This document shows, piece after piece, positions 34,133 to 44,395 of a DNA stretch of 64,000 nt. Origin of the DNA: Smallanthus sonchifolius. Its lineage: Eukaryota; Streptophyta; Magnoliopsida; Asterales; Asteraceae. The DNA lies in assembly GCA_023525975.1 (NCBI GenBank), contig JAKNSE010000037.1, positions 744,001 through 808,000 of the forward strand. The letters run 5' to 3'. The translations under genes and the position numbers were made by a program. The notes beneath the pieces were generated by a model, which saw nothing but the letters and a program-made list of their open reading frames with translations, did no database searches and had not been told where the DNA came from. Each line of letters starts with the position of its first letter. The stretch's first letter is position 1.

Positions 34133-34599
34133 TATATTAATAAAAACTAGGTTAAAATCCCGTGTATTACACGGGTTAAATAAATAAAATGTTATATATT
34201 TAGTAATAAAAATTTTATATTTTTAAAAACCCGTGTAATACACGGGTTGAATAAACCAGTATATTACATCGGTTGAATAAAATATAATGTATTTTGTTAA
34301 CAAACACATTTTTCAAAATATGTTTTAAAAAAATGTAATTTGTCGTGACAGTTATAAGATCTGTTAAGTTGGTTTTTAAAACATTTTTTTTCAACTGAGT
34401 ATTAATTTTTTTATTTAATTGATAAACGTTAGTTCATATTAAGTTCATTTGATTGATGATATAATAACTATTTATAATTAAATAATAACTATCCGTAATT
34501 AGATTTATTAATATAAAGATTTGTTAGGACATTCTTTGTAAACTGATGTATATCAGTGTTAGAGATAGATATAATTTGATGCTATAGTTAAGAGGGAGT

Positions 34600-34750
34600 T
34601 TGTAGAAGCATGTTTTGTAACTATAGATTAAATTCTATGTATCGGTGTACGTGGCTAGTACGCAGGAGGGTGTTCCTGAGTACTTAGCCCGCACACCAGT
34701 TTGGTCCTGCGTACTTAGTAAGTACGCAAGGCTTTTGCCTTGCGTACTTG

Positions 34751-34755
<5 letters not shown>
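34600..34755 (+). repeat. Inverse copy of the LTR start
   Basis: Reads TGTAGAAGCATGTTTTGTAAC... on the plus strand, nearly identical to the minus-strand start of the LTR at 35794 and extending through its first two palindromes. It stops at a run of about 34 T (34756-34789). Confidence 0.85.
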
Positions 34756-34789
<34 letters not shown>

Positions 34790-35035
34790 AATCCCAGGTG
34801 CTAGTCCATGCGTACTTAGTAAATACGCATATGTAGGGTGTTGCTGCGTATTTAGTAAGTTCGCAAAGCCAAGTACCAATGCGTACTTGCTAAGTGCGTA
34901 GAGAAATGCTCTTGCGTACTTAGCTAAGTACGCAGGTCACTTCTCATGCGTACTTACTAAGTACGCAGGGATAACCCATGCGTACTTAGCAAATACGCAG
35001 AAAAGGTGATTCTGCGTACTTGTTCAGTACAGCAG
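34708..35035. repeat. Array of ~21-nt palindromes, period ~34 bp
   Basis: Units of the form TGCGTACTTA-N-TAAGTACGCA start at 34708, 34809, 34845, 34880, 34913, 34947, 34979 and 35013. From 34809 the starts are 32-36 bases apart, with non-repeated spacers of 11-15 bases. Each unit can fold on itself. Outer units are degenerate. It lies inside a retroelement, so it is an eukaryotic repeat and not a CRISPR array. Confidence 0.9.
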
Positions 35036-35251
35036 TGTTCTTGACGGATCTTGAGGAGAATGCTCGAAAAGTGATGGATCTGAGCAATTGATGCTTCCAA
35101 AAGCTTCGAAAACATCATCTAACAAACCCATAGCCTTCCAAACACCAAATGAAGTGATAACAAACTCGATTTTAAGGATTTAGGTCAAAAAACGTATATG
35201 CTCAAAACCCTAAAAAATCGAAACTGGAACACAAATCAGCGAACACCGAGG

Positions 35252-35263
35252 CTCTGATACCAG
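35252..35263 (-). other. Primer-binding site of the palindrome-bearing retroelement
   Basis: The minus strand reads TGGTATCAGAGC two bases from the LTR end at 35266. Confidence 0.9.
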
Positions 35264-35265
35264 TT

Positions 35266-35794
35266 GTAAGTCCCCGGAGCCTCGTCGCGCAGCGGAAATA
35301 ACACGATCTGTTCTGTGATTTGTGTGGGAACTAACAAAAACAGCAGAGACACGAACAAAGATAAAAGACAATGAAACGACACGTAATCCATAACATAGAA
35401 GTCATCCCGTATTACAGACTACATACCGAAGAAGTACACATCTCTCATCTACGCTCACGGTCAGGGGTCGGGAGAGCTCTTCCCGACCCGGACACCTCTC
35501 AACCTGTTCCAAAGTTCCACCTACAAATGAAGACAAGTCTTCTATTTATAGGCGAAGGAACACTACCTGCGTACTTGACAAGTACGCAAGGCAAAAGCCT
35601 TGCGTACTTACTAAGTACGCATGGTTTGGTCATGCGTACTTGACAAGTACGCAAGGCAAAAGCCTTGCGTACTTACTAAGTACGCAGGACCAAACTGGTG
35701 TGCGGGCTAAGTACTCAGGAACACCCTCCTGCGTACTAGCCACGTACACCGATACATAGAATTTAATCTATAGTTACAAAAACATGCTTCTACA
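35266..35794 (-). repeat. LTR (529 bp) with palindrome array in U3
   Basis: On the minus strand it starts TGTAGAAGCATG and ends GGGGACTTACA. U3 holds four copies of a 21-nt near-palindrome (starts 35568, 35601, 35633, 35666, period about 33), just upstream of a TATA box (CTATAAATAG, about 35541-35551 on the minus strand). A PBS follows at 35252-35263. Confidence 0.8.
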
Positions 35795-35927
35795 AGATTA
35801 TTATTTAATAGGAGAGAGAAATAAAAAATCTAATATTTAATAGGAGAGAGGCGAGAAAATAAAGGTGAGGAGTAACCAGAGAGTGACACGTGTCCTGAAA
35901 AGATTTTCATTTATTAGAGTAGTAAGA

Positions 35928-36656
35928 TGAGTGAATAAGCTAGAAACACTAAGGTACATAAAGGATTCTTAATAGAGGTTGTGTAAGTGTATTTATACGT
36001 GTATAAAAAGAATTAAGGGCCTTAAATTGGTAGAGATGGAGTACTTCTGGTGATTACGATCTAGAGTATAATTCTATTCATTGATTAAGTAAATAACTAT
36101 CAAGAACAAAGTATTATTTTAAGTTTGTTTCATCTTCTGGTTACGTGAACGTACTTTTTGTAAAACTTAACACCATTATAAATGAATAAACATTTTTATT
36201 TTGTGTCTGCTAATATCGTGACGAAATTCCTATATTTTTTTTTTTAAAAACAAATTTCTTCTATTCCTATAGAAATAAACTCAAATCTTAATTTTGAATT
36301 TTCCTAATTATTTAATACATATAACGTTTGATATTTATATTCTTTTTGAAACCATGACCTTTTCAACTGATTGGTACATTGAATAAAAAAAGCTAGTATA
36401 TTTACGAATATACTTCTTTAGATTCTTTTTGTAGTTTATATAGGGACGACTTTCGTTACGTTATGGGCCATTTTCATAAATGACTTCTATTATTTACAAA
36501 TAAAAAATATGGTAGGTGAGTCATGACAGGCCTCCGTGAGGAATCTTCCGTATTTGAAAATTCCAACAGCAACTTGATTGTTTTGACTTTTTAATACCAA
36601 TAATAATAATATTCGTCCCTTCACCTCCCAACTTCAAATCTTCAGATCTAATTTCA
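35928..36656 (+). promoter_or_regulatory. Upstream region of the TNL gene
   Basis: AT-rich, no gene or repeat recognised. A W-box core (TTGACT) lies at 36583-36588, about 70 bases before the start codon; WRKY factors that bind such sites often control TNL genes. The 5' leader just before the ATG is pyrimidine-rich (CCCTTCACCTCCCAACTTC). No convincing TATA box; the assignment of regulatory function is inference. Confidence 0.3.
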
Positions 36657-37111
36657 ATGGCATCTACTTCCTCTTCTGCGGTTATGGCTTCTTCTAATGA
36701 TGAAGCTTGCAGCTATGATGTCTTTCTAAGCTTTAGAGGGGAAGACACTCGAGATTCTTTTACTGATCATCTATACCATAAGTTAATTCAAGCAGGAATT
36801 AGTACTTTTAGGGATAAAGAAGAAATCAACAGAGGTGAAGAACTTAAACCTGAAATAGAGAGAGCAATCAAAGCGTCTAGGTCTTCAATAGTTGTACTAT
36901 CACAGAATTACGCAACTTCCACTTGGTGTCTTGAGGAGCTTGTGCTCATCCTCCAGCAAAGGAGGGTGTTCAGTCATTTTGTTCTTCCTATTTTTTATCA
37001 CGTTAATCCATCAGATGTTAGGAAACAAACAGGAAGTTTTGCCATAGAAAAAGACAGATGGAAGACAGCTCTTACGGAGGTTGCTAATTTGTCTGGATTC
37101 ACTCTTTCAGG
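36657..37111 (+). CDS. TNL resistance gene, exon 1: TIR domain
   Basis: First exon of a TIR-NBS-LRR immune receptor. TIR domains cleave NAD to make immune signals after effector recognition. Residues 19-152 hold the TIR landmarks: SYDVFLSFRGEDTR, the WCLEEL motif whose second Glu (about residue 94) is the expected catalytic Glu, and FYHVNPSDVRKQTGSF. The exon ends ...LTEVANLSGFTLSG after TCAGG at 37111, with donor GTATGG; it joins the NB-ARC exon at 42936 to give SGPETRI in frame. Between GSFAI and the WKTALTEV helix the protein is about 15-20 residues shorter than typical TIR domains. The start is the first ATG of the frame, 9 residues before a second Met. Expression cannot be judged from sequence. 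Confidence 0.93.
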
Positions 37112-38256
37112 GTATGGTTCTTTGTCTTTCTTTATAATTTAATCATTATTGCAGTGATTTTTAGTTCTTGCAGCTCTTACGGAGGTTGCTAATATCTCTT
37201 TCGAATTCAATCGTTATTTAAGTGAATTTTTGTTGATGCGTTGATTTGACGATTATTAATGTTAACCTGGGGCCAAGCTTTGGTCATAGCTCTGTGAATA
37301 TGTTGTTTAAACTGTGTCATTAGTTTATTGCATGAATTGTTGTGATAGTGAAATGTTATAAAATTCTAGATAACAAGCGATCAAAGCTAATCAAACGATT
37401 ATACGATCATGAAAAACACTATTCTTTGAAAGCTTAATAGCCCCTTGATTGTCACAAAACACAATTGGAATGTCTACTTCTACTCCCAATTCAGCAACTG
37501 CCCCTTTTAACCAAAGAGCCTCCTTGACAGCCTCTGTCAAGGCAATATATTCTGCCTCAGTAGTGCTTAAAATGTTGTAGCTGTGCTTTCCAACTGCTCC
37601 AGTTCTAAATCCATCACAGCAGTAATAGATAACAGCATCCTAATTGAAGTATGCTTAACAACTGGTGAAAATATCTCATTGTAATCCACCCCAGCCTTCT
37701 TTGTGAATCCCTTTGCCACCAACCTAGCTTTAAATCTGGGCTTTTCAATCCCTGGTACACCTTCTTTAATCTTGTATATCCACTTACATGATACAAGCTT
37801 CTGACTTTCAGGCTTGTCCACTAACTTCCAAGTGCCATTCTTCACAAGAGAATCCATCTCTTCCCTCATAGCTTTGCACCATTTCTCTTTATCTTGTGAC
37901 ACTATGGCTTCAGAATAAGTCAAAGGCTCATGAGTGGATTCAAGTTCTGTAGCCATAAAAGCCACTGCAGATATATCAGAATTATCCCTGAACCTTAAAG
38001 GAGGAATAATTTGTCTCCTTGGCCTATCTCTTGCAAGATTATAACCAGCAGTTTCTTCACAAGTAGTACTATAAGAATGACACTCAATATCATTACTTTC
38101 CTTGAGCTCCACCTCAATCTGAATTCCATCTTGACTGTTTTTCACTGTTTCATTCTGTTTCCCAACTACATCCCTGTACATGACATCTTCATTAAACACC
38201 ACATCTCTGCTTGTTATAGCCTTAGGATTACCTTCTATCCTCCACAGCCTATAACC

Positions 38257-38801
38257 TGTGTTTAAAAAAGCGCCGTGAGGCGCTGCCTTAAGCGCGAGGC
38301 GCCCGAGGCGCTGGGCAAAACGCCTCAAATGGGTGAGGCGCCCGAGATACATGAAGCGCTCCGAGGCGCCGCCTCAGGCTTGAAGCGCGAGGCGAGGCGA
38401 GGCGCCGCTTCATGTATTTTCACGTTTTTTAGTTTTAAATCAGTTGGGCTTGGCCCATCATTTAAACCAATTTGGGCCTAAATCTGTAGTTGAGCTTAAC
38501 TTGTGAGGCTGTGACCAATTTAAATAACCCTAAATCAGGCCTGTAACCATATTTGGGCTTATCCTGTGAGGCTGTGACCAATTAATGAATGTTTAATTAT
38601 GTTCTAAGCTTTTAACTTCCAAGTATTAAAGTATGCTTTGTGTTTTTATGATTAAGAAGTGAAGTGTGTCATGCATAATACATTTTTTATTATTTTTTTA
38701 GTTTTAGCGCCCCGCATACGTGAAGCCCTCGCCTCGCGCCTGAGGCGTGGCGCCTCGGATTTTGGGACCGAAACGCCTCGCCTCGCGCTTTTTTAAACCA
38801 A
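38257..38801. mobile_element. Mutator-like MITE (545 bp) inserted in element E
   Basis: Flanked by the 10-bp duplication GCCTATAACC (38247-38256 and 38802-38811). Ends are inverted repeats: TGTGTTTAAAAAAGCGC on the left and TTGGTTTAAAAAAGCGC (inverse) on the right, followed by GAGGCG-rich arms around an AT-rich core. A 9-11 bp duplication is typical of Mutator-like elements. The insertion splits the integrase tail of element E in the codons for GYRL. Confidence 0.85.
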
Positions 38802-38819
38802 GCCTATAACCTTTTACTC

Positions 38820-39560
38820 CTTCAGGGTACCCTAGAAAAACACATTTACAAGCCCTAGGCTCCAATTTCCCCTGATTAACATGTGCATATGCTAAAGACC
38901 CAAACACCTTTAATCCACTATAATCTGAATTACATCCAGACCAGGATTCCATTGGAGTCTTCATACTCAGAGCAGTTGAAGGTGACCTATTGACTAGGTA
39001 TGCTGCAGTAGTTACAGCTTCTGCCCAAAAATTCTTAGGTAAGCCTGAACTAGCCAGCATGCACCTCACTCTCTCCAGGAGTGTCCTGTTCATTCTTTCT
39101 GCCAAACCATTTTGCTGAGGATTACCTGGCACTGTTAAGTGTCTATCTATTCCACATTCCTTGCAAAACTGATTGAACTCCTTATTACATAATTCCAAGC
39201 CATTATCTGTTCTTAATTTCTTGATTTTTCTATCTGTTTGGGTTTCAACCTTTACCTTCCATTCCTTAAACTTCCTGAATGCTTCATTCTTGGTTTTAAG
39301 TATGAAAACAAACACCCTCCTAGAAAAATTATCAATTATTGATAAGAAGTATCTTGCACCTCCTAAGGAATTTACCTTAGTAGGCCCCCATAGATCAGAA
39401 TGAACATAGTCTAACACTCCCTTGGAGGTGTGCCTTCCCCTACCAAATCTGACCCTCTTGTGTTTCCCCAATACACATGTTTCACAGAACCCAAATTCAC
39501 ATTGGTTTAAATCCCCAATGACTTGTTGTTTGTGTAATTCAACCAACCCCTGACTACTGA
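38820..39560 (-). pseudogene. pol: copia integrase of element E
   Basis: Largest uninterrupted copia frame in the intron. It holds the C-terminal half of the zinc finger (FCETCVLGKHKR), both catalytic Asp contexts and the catalytic Glu context listed for element E, plus the WAEAVTTAAYLVNRSP tail. The catalytic triad looks intact, but the N-terminal HH part of the finger and everything upstream are missing. Confidence 0.8.
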
Positions 39561-40150
39561 TAAGACAAAGAATTATCAATAACCCGACCCTCATTAAGTT
39601 TGAGTTGTAAATGCAAAGGAGACGAAACAGAAGAAACATCGTCAGTATGAAAGTCGGCTAACAAATCTTTCGCATACTTGCGTTGAGTTATAACGAGACC
39701 AGAGGAAGTCTTTAGAACCCTGAGCTCTGAAGGAGAAAGAGGAACAGAAGTTTGAGAAGAACTTCTGAGCTCTGAAGGAGGAACATGAGAACCAAAGGAG
39801 AAGGAACATGAAAAACAGGAGGAGGAGAATCAACTTCAGGAGCAACCGAAGAAGATTAAGAAACAACAACATGTTCTGTCTCCTCAAACAGATCACTAAA
39901 AAAGGAAACAAAGAACAAGGATCGAAAAGGAAAAATGTGCCCAAGAAAAGTCACATCCCTATAAACAAGGACTTGTCGAGTGTCAAGATTATAAAGCTTG
40001 TAACATTTCTTTCCAAAAGGATAACCAATAAAGATACAAGCTTTAGCCCGAGTCTGAAATTTATCTCTTCCGAGTGTAGGGGTAGAAGCCTAACACAAAC
40101 ACCCAAAAGTACGAACATAAGTGTATGATATAGCTTTACCAAAAGCAACT
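39560..40150 (-). pseudogene. pol: copia integrase tail, linker and RT remnant of element D
   Basis: Includes the KCYKLYNLDTRQVL-type integrase end (about 40010-39950), a Ser/Arg-rich linker (39,700-39,900, disrupted) and then QRKYAKDLLADF of the late RT region (39,640-39,690). The central RT, including YVDD, is absent, so an internal deletion joins linker to late RT. Confidence 0.6.
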
Positions 40151-40191
40151 AAGAATGAGAGTTGCCTTGGAGAACCCGTGTGGGAAAAGTA

Positions 40192-41129
40192 TTAATCAAG
40201 TGAGTAGCAGTAAGAACACAATCTCCTAAAAAACGTGATATGTAATTTGGACTGAAACATAAGTGCCCGGGAAGTTTCAAGAAGATGCTTATGTTTCTGT
40301 TCTACCACCCCATTCGGTTGAGGAACACGAGGACAAGTAGTTTGATGAATAATGACTTTCTTTTTAAAATACTCGGTATGATAAACACTCGAACCAAGTT
40401 CATAAGCATTGTCTGAACGAACACTCTTGACTTTTGGTACTGAATTAAACATCTCAATGAATCCTTGAAGGATATGAAAGGCATTGCCTTTAGTGGTCAA
40501 GAGATGAGTCCAAGTTGTTCTAGTAAAATCATCAACAATGGTGATAAAATATTTATGCCATCATAAATAGTAGAACGATACGGTTAACACGTATCAATAT
40601 GAATAAGATCAAACATTTGAGAAGTAGTCCTACTACTAGTAATAAAAGGAAGTTTATGTTGTCTAGTCTTAGGAAAAACATAACAATAATCAATAGAACA
40701 ATCATGTGCACCATTAAAAACATTCAATTGCTTAAGTTTGTACAATGCAAATGCCCAAGACGATGATGTCAAAGTTTCAAAAAAACAACAAAATTAAAGT
40801 GAGAAAATGAATTAACTGTAACAGAGAAAAGTTTATTAGGATGCAAACGATAAAGTCAGGAGATCTCCCAGAACCAACGGACTACTCATTGAAGAGGCCT
40901 GCAAGAAACAAGAAGTTTCGGAAAATTGAACAAGGCCTTTTGTATCCCTACAAAGTTTGGGAACATATATTAGATTATGTTTGAATTGAGGCATAAAGAA
41001 GACATTGGATATAGAAAAAGTCTTTATGAGATTAACTGTTTCGACCTGCGTAACGGTTAAGAAATGCCCGTTCGGAAGAAGAACATAAACGGGCGAGTTA
41101 AACAATTGAACATTAGAAAGCAAATTCAA
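40192..41129 (-). pseudogene. pol: copia protease-linker, GAG-pre-integrase and integrase remnants of element D
   Basis: From high to low coordinates: 41129-40836 (LPNGHFLTVTQVETVNL and MPQFKHNLIYVPKL, the region after the protease), 40772-40584 (pre-integrase, with Cys/His residues partly lost and the DLIHIDTC start of the core), 40500-40192 (integrase core with VRSDNAYEL and PQPNGVVEQKHKHLLE, where the usual QQNG...RKH is altered). Frameshifts separate all three, so it is non-functional. Confidence 0.75.
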
Positions 41130-41477
41130 AGCACATATGAGTACTTACACATGTATCAATGATCTAAGTAGTGTCGACCGTAGTCGAATTGCAAGCAATA
41201 TATATGCAAAATTAGCAAAGCTGAGCGGTTGAACAGTAGGAACACCACCCTAAACTCTAGAATTATGCTGAAGAAGTTGCAGCAAAATATTCTACTGTTA
41301 TTTAGATATTCCAGCAGTAATAGCAGAATCAGAAGAAGCATTTGCAACAAGCTTGGGTTTAGTAAACTTGAAGTCTTTAGGGAACCCAATTAGACGATAA
41401 CATTTACTAACATTATGCCCCGTCTTTTTACAGTGAGTGCAAACAATACTCTTCCGATTACCAGAACACCTCGGCAG

Positions 41478-42149
41478 CTACATAGTGACATTCATGGAAG
41501 CATTCTGAGGGACAAATTGAGCAGATGAATGAAGCTTCCTCTGTTTCTCATCTTGAATGAGAAAAGCATAGGCTTGGTTGATGGAGGGAAGAGAGTTCAT
41601 CATAATAATGTTTCCCCTGATCATCTTATAGCAAGAGTTTAGACCCATAGGAAACTGCATTAAACGTTGGTCACGTTTAGCCATCAGTCGGGAATTACCA
41701 CAAGTGCAAGGAGGGATTGGCTCTAGGGAATTAAGTTCAACCCAAATAGACTTTATTTTAGTGAAGTAAGTGGCAATATCATCATTGCCTTGGGACATGT
41801 TAGAAAGACTCTTCTGCAACTGATAATATTTCGCCCCATTAGTTTGACCATACCAGTTAGTTAACTCGTCCCAAAGTTGACGAGTTTGCTCAACATAAAG
41901 AACACTCTCATTGATATCTTGAGATAGATTGTTAAGAATCTTGTCATTACACCTCTTCTATAAGTCAAGATTGGGAGAGGTAAAAGGCCGTAGATAAAGC
42001 AATAGAGATAACGCGTTTCTAAGACTCGAAAGCAGAACCGTCAAAAGTCTTGGAAACGAGTAAAAGACCCGGATGATCAGAGGATTGTAAAACAATGGAT
42101 GAGAGGAGTCCATAGGCAAAGTGACAGGAGTATCGGAAGCATTAGCCAT
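41478..42149 (-). pseudogene. gag: copia gag remnant of element D
   Basis: Minus-strand sequence starting at the ATG at 42147-42149 (MANASDTPVTLPMDSSH, the usual copia Gag start with a HPL motif) and resuming at 41819-41478 with MSQGNDDIATYFTKIKSIWVEL, the retrotransposon gag core, and a CTCG motif. At least one stop and two frameshifts separate the pieces. A residual Cys-rich knuckle is visible at about 41400-41460. Confidence 0.75.
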
Positions 42150-42576
42150 GAACACGAATACGAAGCAAATACTAATTTTGCTTACAGAAGCGAAACTGAC
42201 AGAAAAGCGAAAATAGGAGTCGAGCGAAACTGACAGAAAGACGAAAATAGCAGACAAGCAAAACTGATAGAAAAGCGAAATTAACAGTTTTGCTTGTGCA
42301 AGAATAGTGTCGCCTGAATTGAAACAAACAGTGTCGTCTGAACGAACAAAAAACCCCAAACTCGATGTTTGAAGTCTAGAAATCATCAAAACAAGCAAAA
42401 CGAATCGAAAAAGAAGAATTCCTCCGATAGGAATGAGCAAAACCCGAAATGACAAGAAAAGAGATCGATTTCGAGGAGAAAATGAGCAAAAAGATTCAAA
42501 AAAAGTGGAATCCTCGTCAATGAGTGCGGAAGAAGAAGATGAAATCACATAACGGAGCAAAAGTGCTCTGATGACA

Positions 42577-42725
42577 TGTTGTGATAGTGAAATGAGGCTG
42601 AAAATGAGGGAGAAATAATCGTGGGGGGGGGGAAATGATTCTTGATTGATAACTCAAATAATGATTACAAAATTGCTTATATACTCAAAGCTAACAGAAG
42701 CGAAACTAAAGAGTTTCGCCCAACA
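42577..42725 (-). repeat. 5' LTR of element D (149 bp)
   Basis: On the minus strand it starts TGTTGGGCGAAACTC and ends CACTATCACAACA. The primer site follows at once as TGTCATCAGAGC, one or two changes from the iMet type. A G run (42627-42635) lies inside. A related LTR sits at 48170-48309. Confidence 0.85.
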
Positions 42726-42935
42726 TGAATCTAACAAAAATCTTTTTCTTTGTTTGATATAGAAGTTTGGAAAAGCAAGTACAAAGGTAGTTTGATTAAT
42801 AACTAATGAAAATGATGTATTGGCATATTATTACCAGATAATAAATATGTGACTGTAAAAAAATATTTAAACAAAATATTAATGAATATCTAAATGTCAT
42901 CCCATGAGCTGCTTCATTTTCTTGTGTTCTTGCAG

Positions 42936-44001
42936 GCCTGAAACAAGGATCTTGAAGGAAATTGTTGATACGGTTTACGATAGATTAGATCAAAAAGAAG
43001 TTCATCTTCCAGTCAATATAATAGGGATGGACTCTCGCTATAAGGAGATCAGTTCCTGGTTAGATCAATGCAATGTTGAATTTCTAGTAATTTATGGTAT
43101 GGGTGGAAGTGGCAAGACAACACTGGCCAAATATATATACAATTTAAATAGGAGAACTTTTGAATATGTGAGTTTTGTTGAAGACATTGGTAGTAGATGT
43201 AAGACAAAAAATGATTTACTTGAACGTCAAGAACAACTTCTTAAAGATATTCTAGGGGGGAAAAAGAGAAAAATACCCGGTATTTCTCAAGGTACGTGTA
43301 TGATTAAGGAAGTCTTGCAAAAGAATAAGACCCTCATTGTTCTTGATGACATTGTCGAAAAGAAACAATTAGTTTCTTTACTTGGGGAAGGGAAGATTAA
43401 TGCACAAAGCAAGATTATTATTACAACCAGGGAAAATGGCTTTTCATATTGGAGGTGCCAAAAGTATGAAATGAGATTATTGAATGATGATGAATCGTTG
43501 GAGCTTTTTTGTCATCATGCATTTCAATCTGAAATTCACCATGAGGGATATGACTGGGTTGTAAAATATTGTGAAGGAAATCCACTAGCTCTTCAAGTGT
43601 TAGGCTCATCCATGTCCAAAAACAATGCCCACATGAGTATGTCAAAGTTAGTTGTAATAGATATGGATTCTCGAATTCAAAGTGTGCTCATGAGAAGCTA
43701 CTTGTCATTGGCATGCAATACTGTGAAGGAGTTGTTTTTGCATATTGCTTGTTTCTTTATTGGCATAGACATCGATTATGTGGTAAAGATATTGGAGCCT
43801 GATTATGCAGCACGATCTGGCATTGAAACACTACTTGAGAAATGCCTTCTTTCTATTTCACCAAACAAAAAAGTCATGATGCATAGATTGCTTCAAGAGA
43901 TGGCGAAAAACATCGTCCGTCAAGAATCAACAAAATTTCCTGCAAAGCGTAGTAGACTTTGGCTTAGTAGTGACTCTTATAAGATACTAAGCAAAGGAAA
44001 G
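42936..44001 (+). CDS. TNL exon 2: NB-ARC nucleotide-binding domain
   Basis: ATP/ADP switch of the receptor. The exon starts after TTGCAG and ends at AAAGGAAAG before GTAAAA. Landmarks: P-loop GMGGSGKTTLAK (about 43097), kinase-2 LIVLDDI, RNBS-B KIIITTREN, GNPLALQVLG (the GLPL motif, with Asn for Leu), RNBS-D CFFIG, and MMHRLLQEM at the MHD site (Arg in place of Asp). The frame runs 355 codons with no stop. An MHD change can alter autoinhibition in NLRs, but TNLs vary here naturally. The phase (1 + 355 codons) matches exon 1 and exon 3 exactly. Confidence 0.93.
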
Positions 44002-44098
44002 GTAAAATGCTTCATGTCTGTATGTTTAAGCTTACTGTCACTTTTGCGCTCCCAATTTCATCTAACTTTCTATATTTTCATATCCTTTTTTATTTTAG

Positions 44099-44167
44099 GG
44101 TTCAAAAACAATAGAGGGTTTGGCACTTGACATGAAAATGCTGCAGAAAGAGACTTCTGAGTTGACG
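44099..44167 (+). CDS. TNL exon 3 (linker between NB-ARC and LRR)
   Basis: 23 codons between TTTTAG and GTAATG. It reads GSKTIEGLALDM..., the classic TNL phrase after the nucleotide-binding domain. Phase 0 on both sides. Confidence 0.85.
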
Positions 44168-44395
44168 GTAATGTAGATAAGTAAAAACTCTGATTTTGGC
44201 TTGTAAGTTTTTTTGGATTTTATATTTGATATAAAAAGGTAAAAAATGTGATGTATTTATGTTAATTTTTTTAAGTTCTTTTAGTCTATTTAGAGATTTG
44301 TTATAACATGTTAAATGTTAAATAAGGAGCACATGCATGCTAGAGAAATCTGGTCTTTATACATGTCCTTACTAACTCTACATGTTATTTTGCAG

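Larger units (their letters stand above)
34522..35794 (-). mobile_element. Rearranged LTR retroelement with LTR sequence in inverse orientation at its two sides
   Basis: Flanked by AGATT (34517-34521 and 35795-35799) with TG...CA outer bases. Right side: a full LTR on the minus strand (35266-35794) followed by a PBS. Left side: 78 bases ending in a purine tract (AAGAGGGAGTT), then the first ~155 bases of the same LTR on the plus strand (34600-34755), then a T run and internal sequence. So the LTR 5' portion occurs as a terminal inverted repeat. No coding domain is visible. A template-switch or self-integration product would give such a structure; the 5-bp duplication suggests it inserted in this form. 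Confidence 0.65.
34147..35927 (-). mobile_element. Helitron on the minus strand, interrupted by a retroelement
   Basis: On the minus strand the 5' end is TCTTACTACTCTAATAAATG (from 35927, after an A) with a nearby ACACGTGTC, and the 3' end has the hairpin CCCGTGTAATACACGGG (about 34159-34175) and ends CTAG at 34147, followed by T. A second CCCGTGTAATACACGGG-like hairpin lies just inside. The retroelement at 34522-35794 is inserted within it; without that insert the Helitron is about 500 bp. Confidence 0.75.
37389..39560 (-). mobile_element. Second copia fragment (element E) inside element D
   Basis: Minus-strand pol of a different copia lineage. Integrase (39,545-38,820) has CETCVLGKHKR, HSDLWGP, RTDNGLEL and PQQNGLAERMNRTLLE. 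After the MITE at 38257-38801, the linker and RT start follow (WKLVDKPESQ, KARLVAKGFTKKAGVDYNEIF). RT is cut just after the VMDLELEQL motif and is joined near 37,575 to RNase H (STTEAEYIALTEAVKEALW, CDNQGAIKL). No LTR or target duplication is found, so it is a truncated or recombined copy. Confidence 0.8.
37338..42725 (-). mobile_element. Ty1/copia element in TNL intron 1 (element D), deleted and invaded
   Basis: Ends TG...CA with target duplication TGAAT at 37333-37337 and 42726-42730, so it inserted into the existing TNL intron. The 5' LTR is 42577-42725 (149 bp, short). The 3' LTR is reduced to its last 18 bases (37338-37355). From right to left the minus strand gives gag, protease, integrase and pieces of RT, all with frameshifts. 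The RT/RNase H part is largely replaced by a second copia fragment (about 37389-39560). Confidence 0.85.

Noticed and set aside
34708..35035. CRISPR array
   Set aside because: Regular palindromic repeats with spacers look similar, but spacers are too short (11-15 bases), units are degenerate, no cas genes exist, and the array lies in a plant retroelement LTR.
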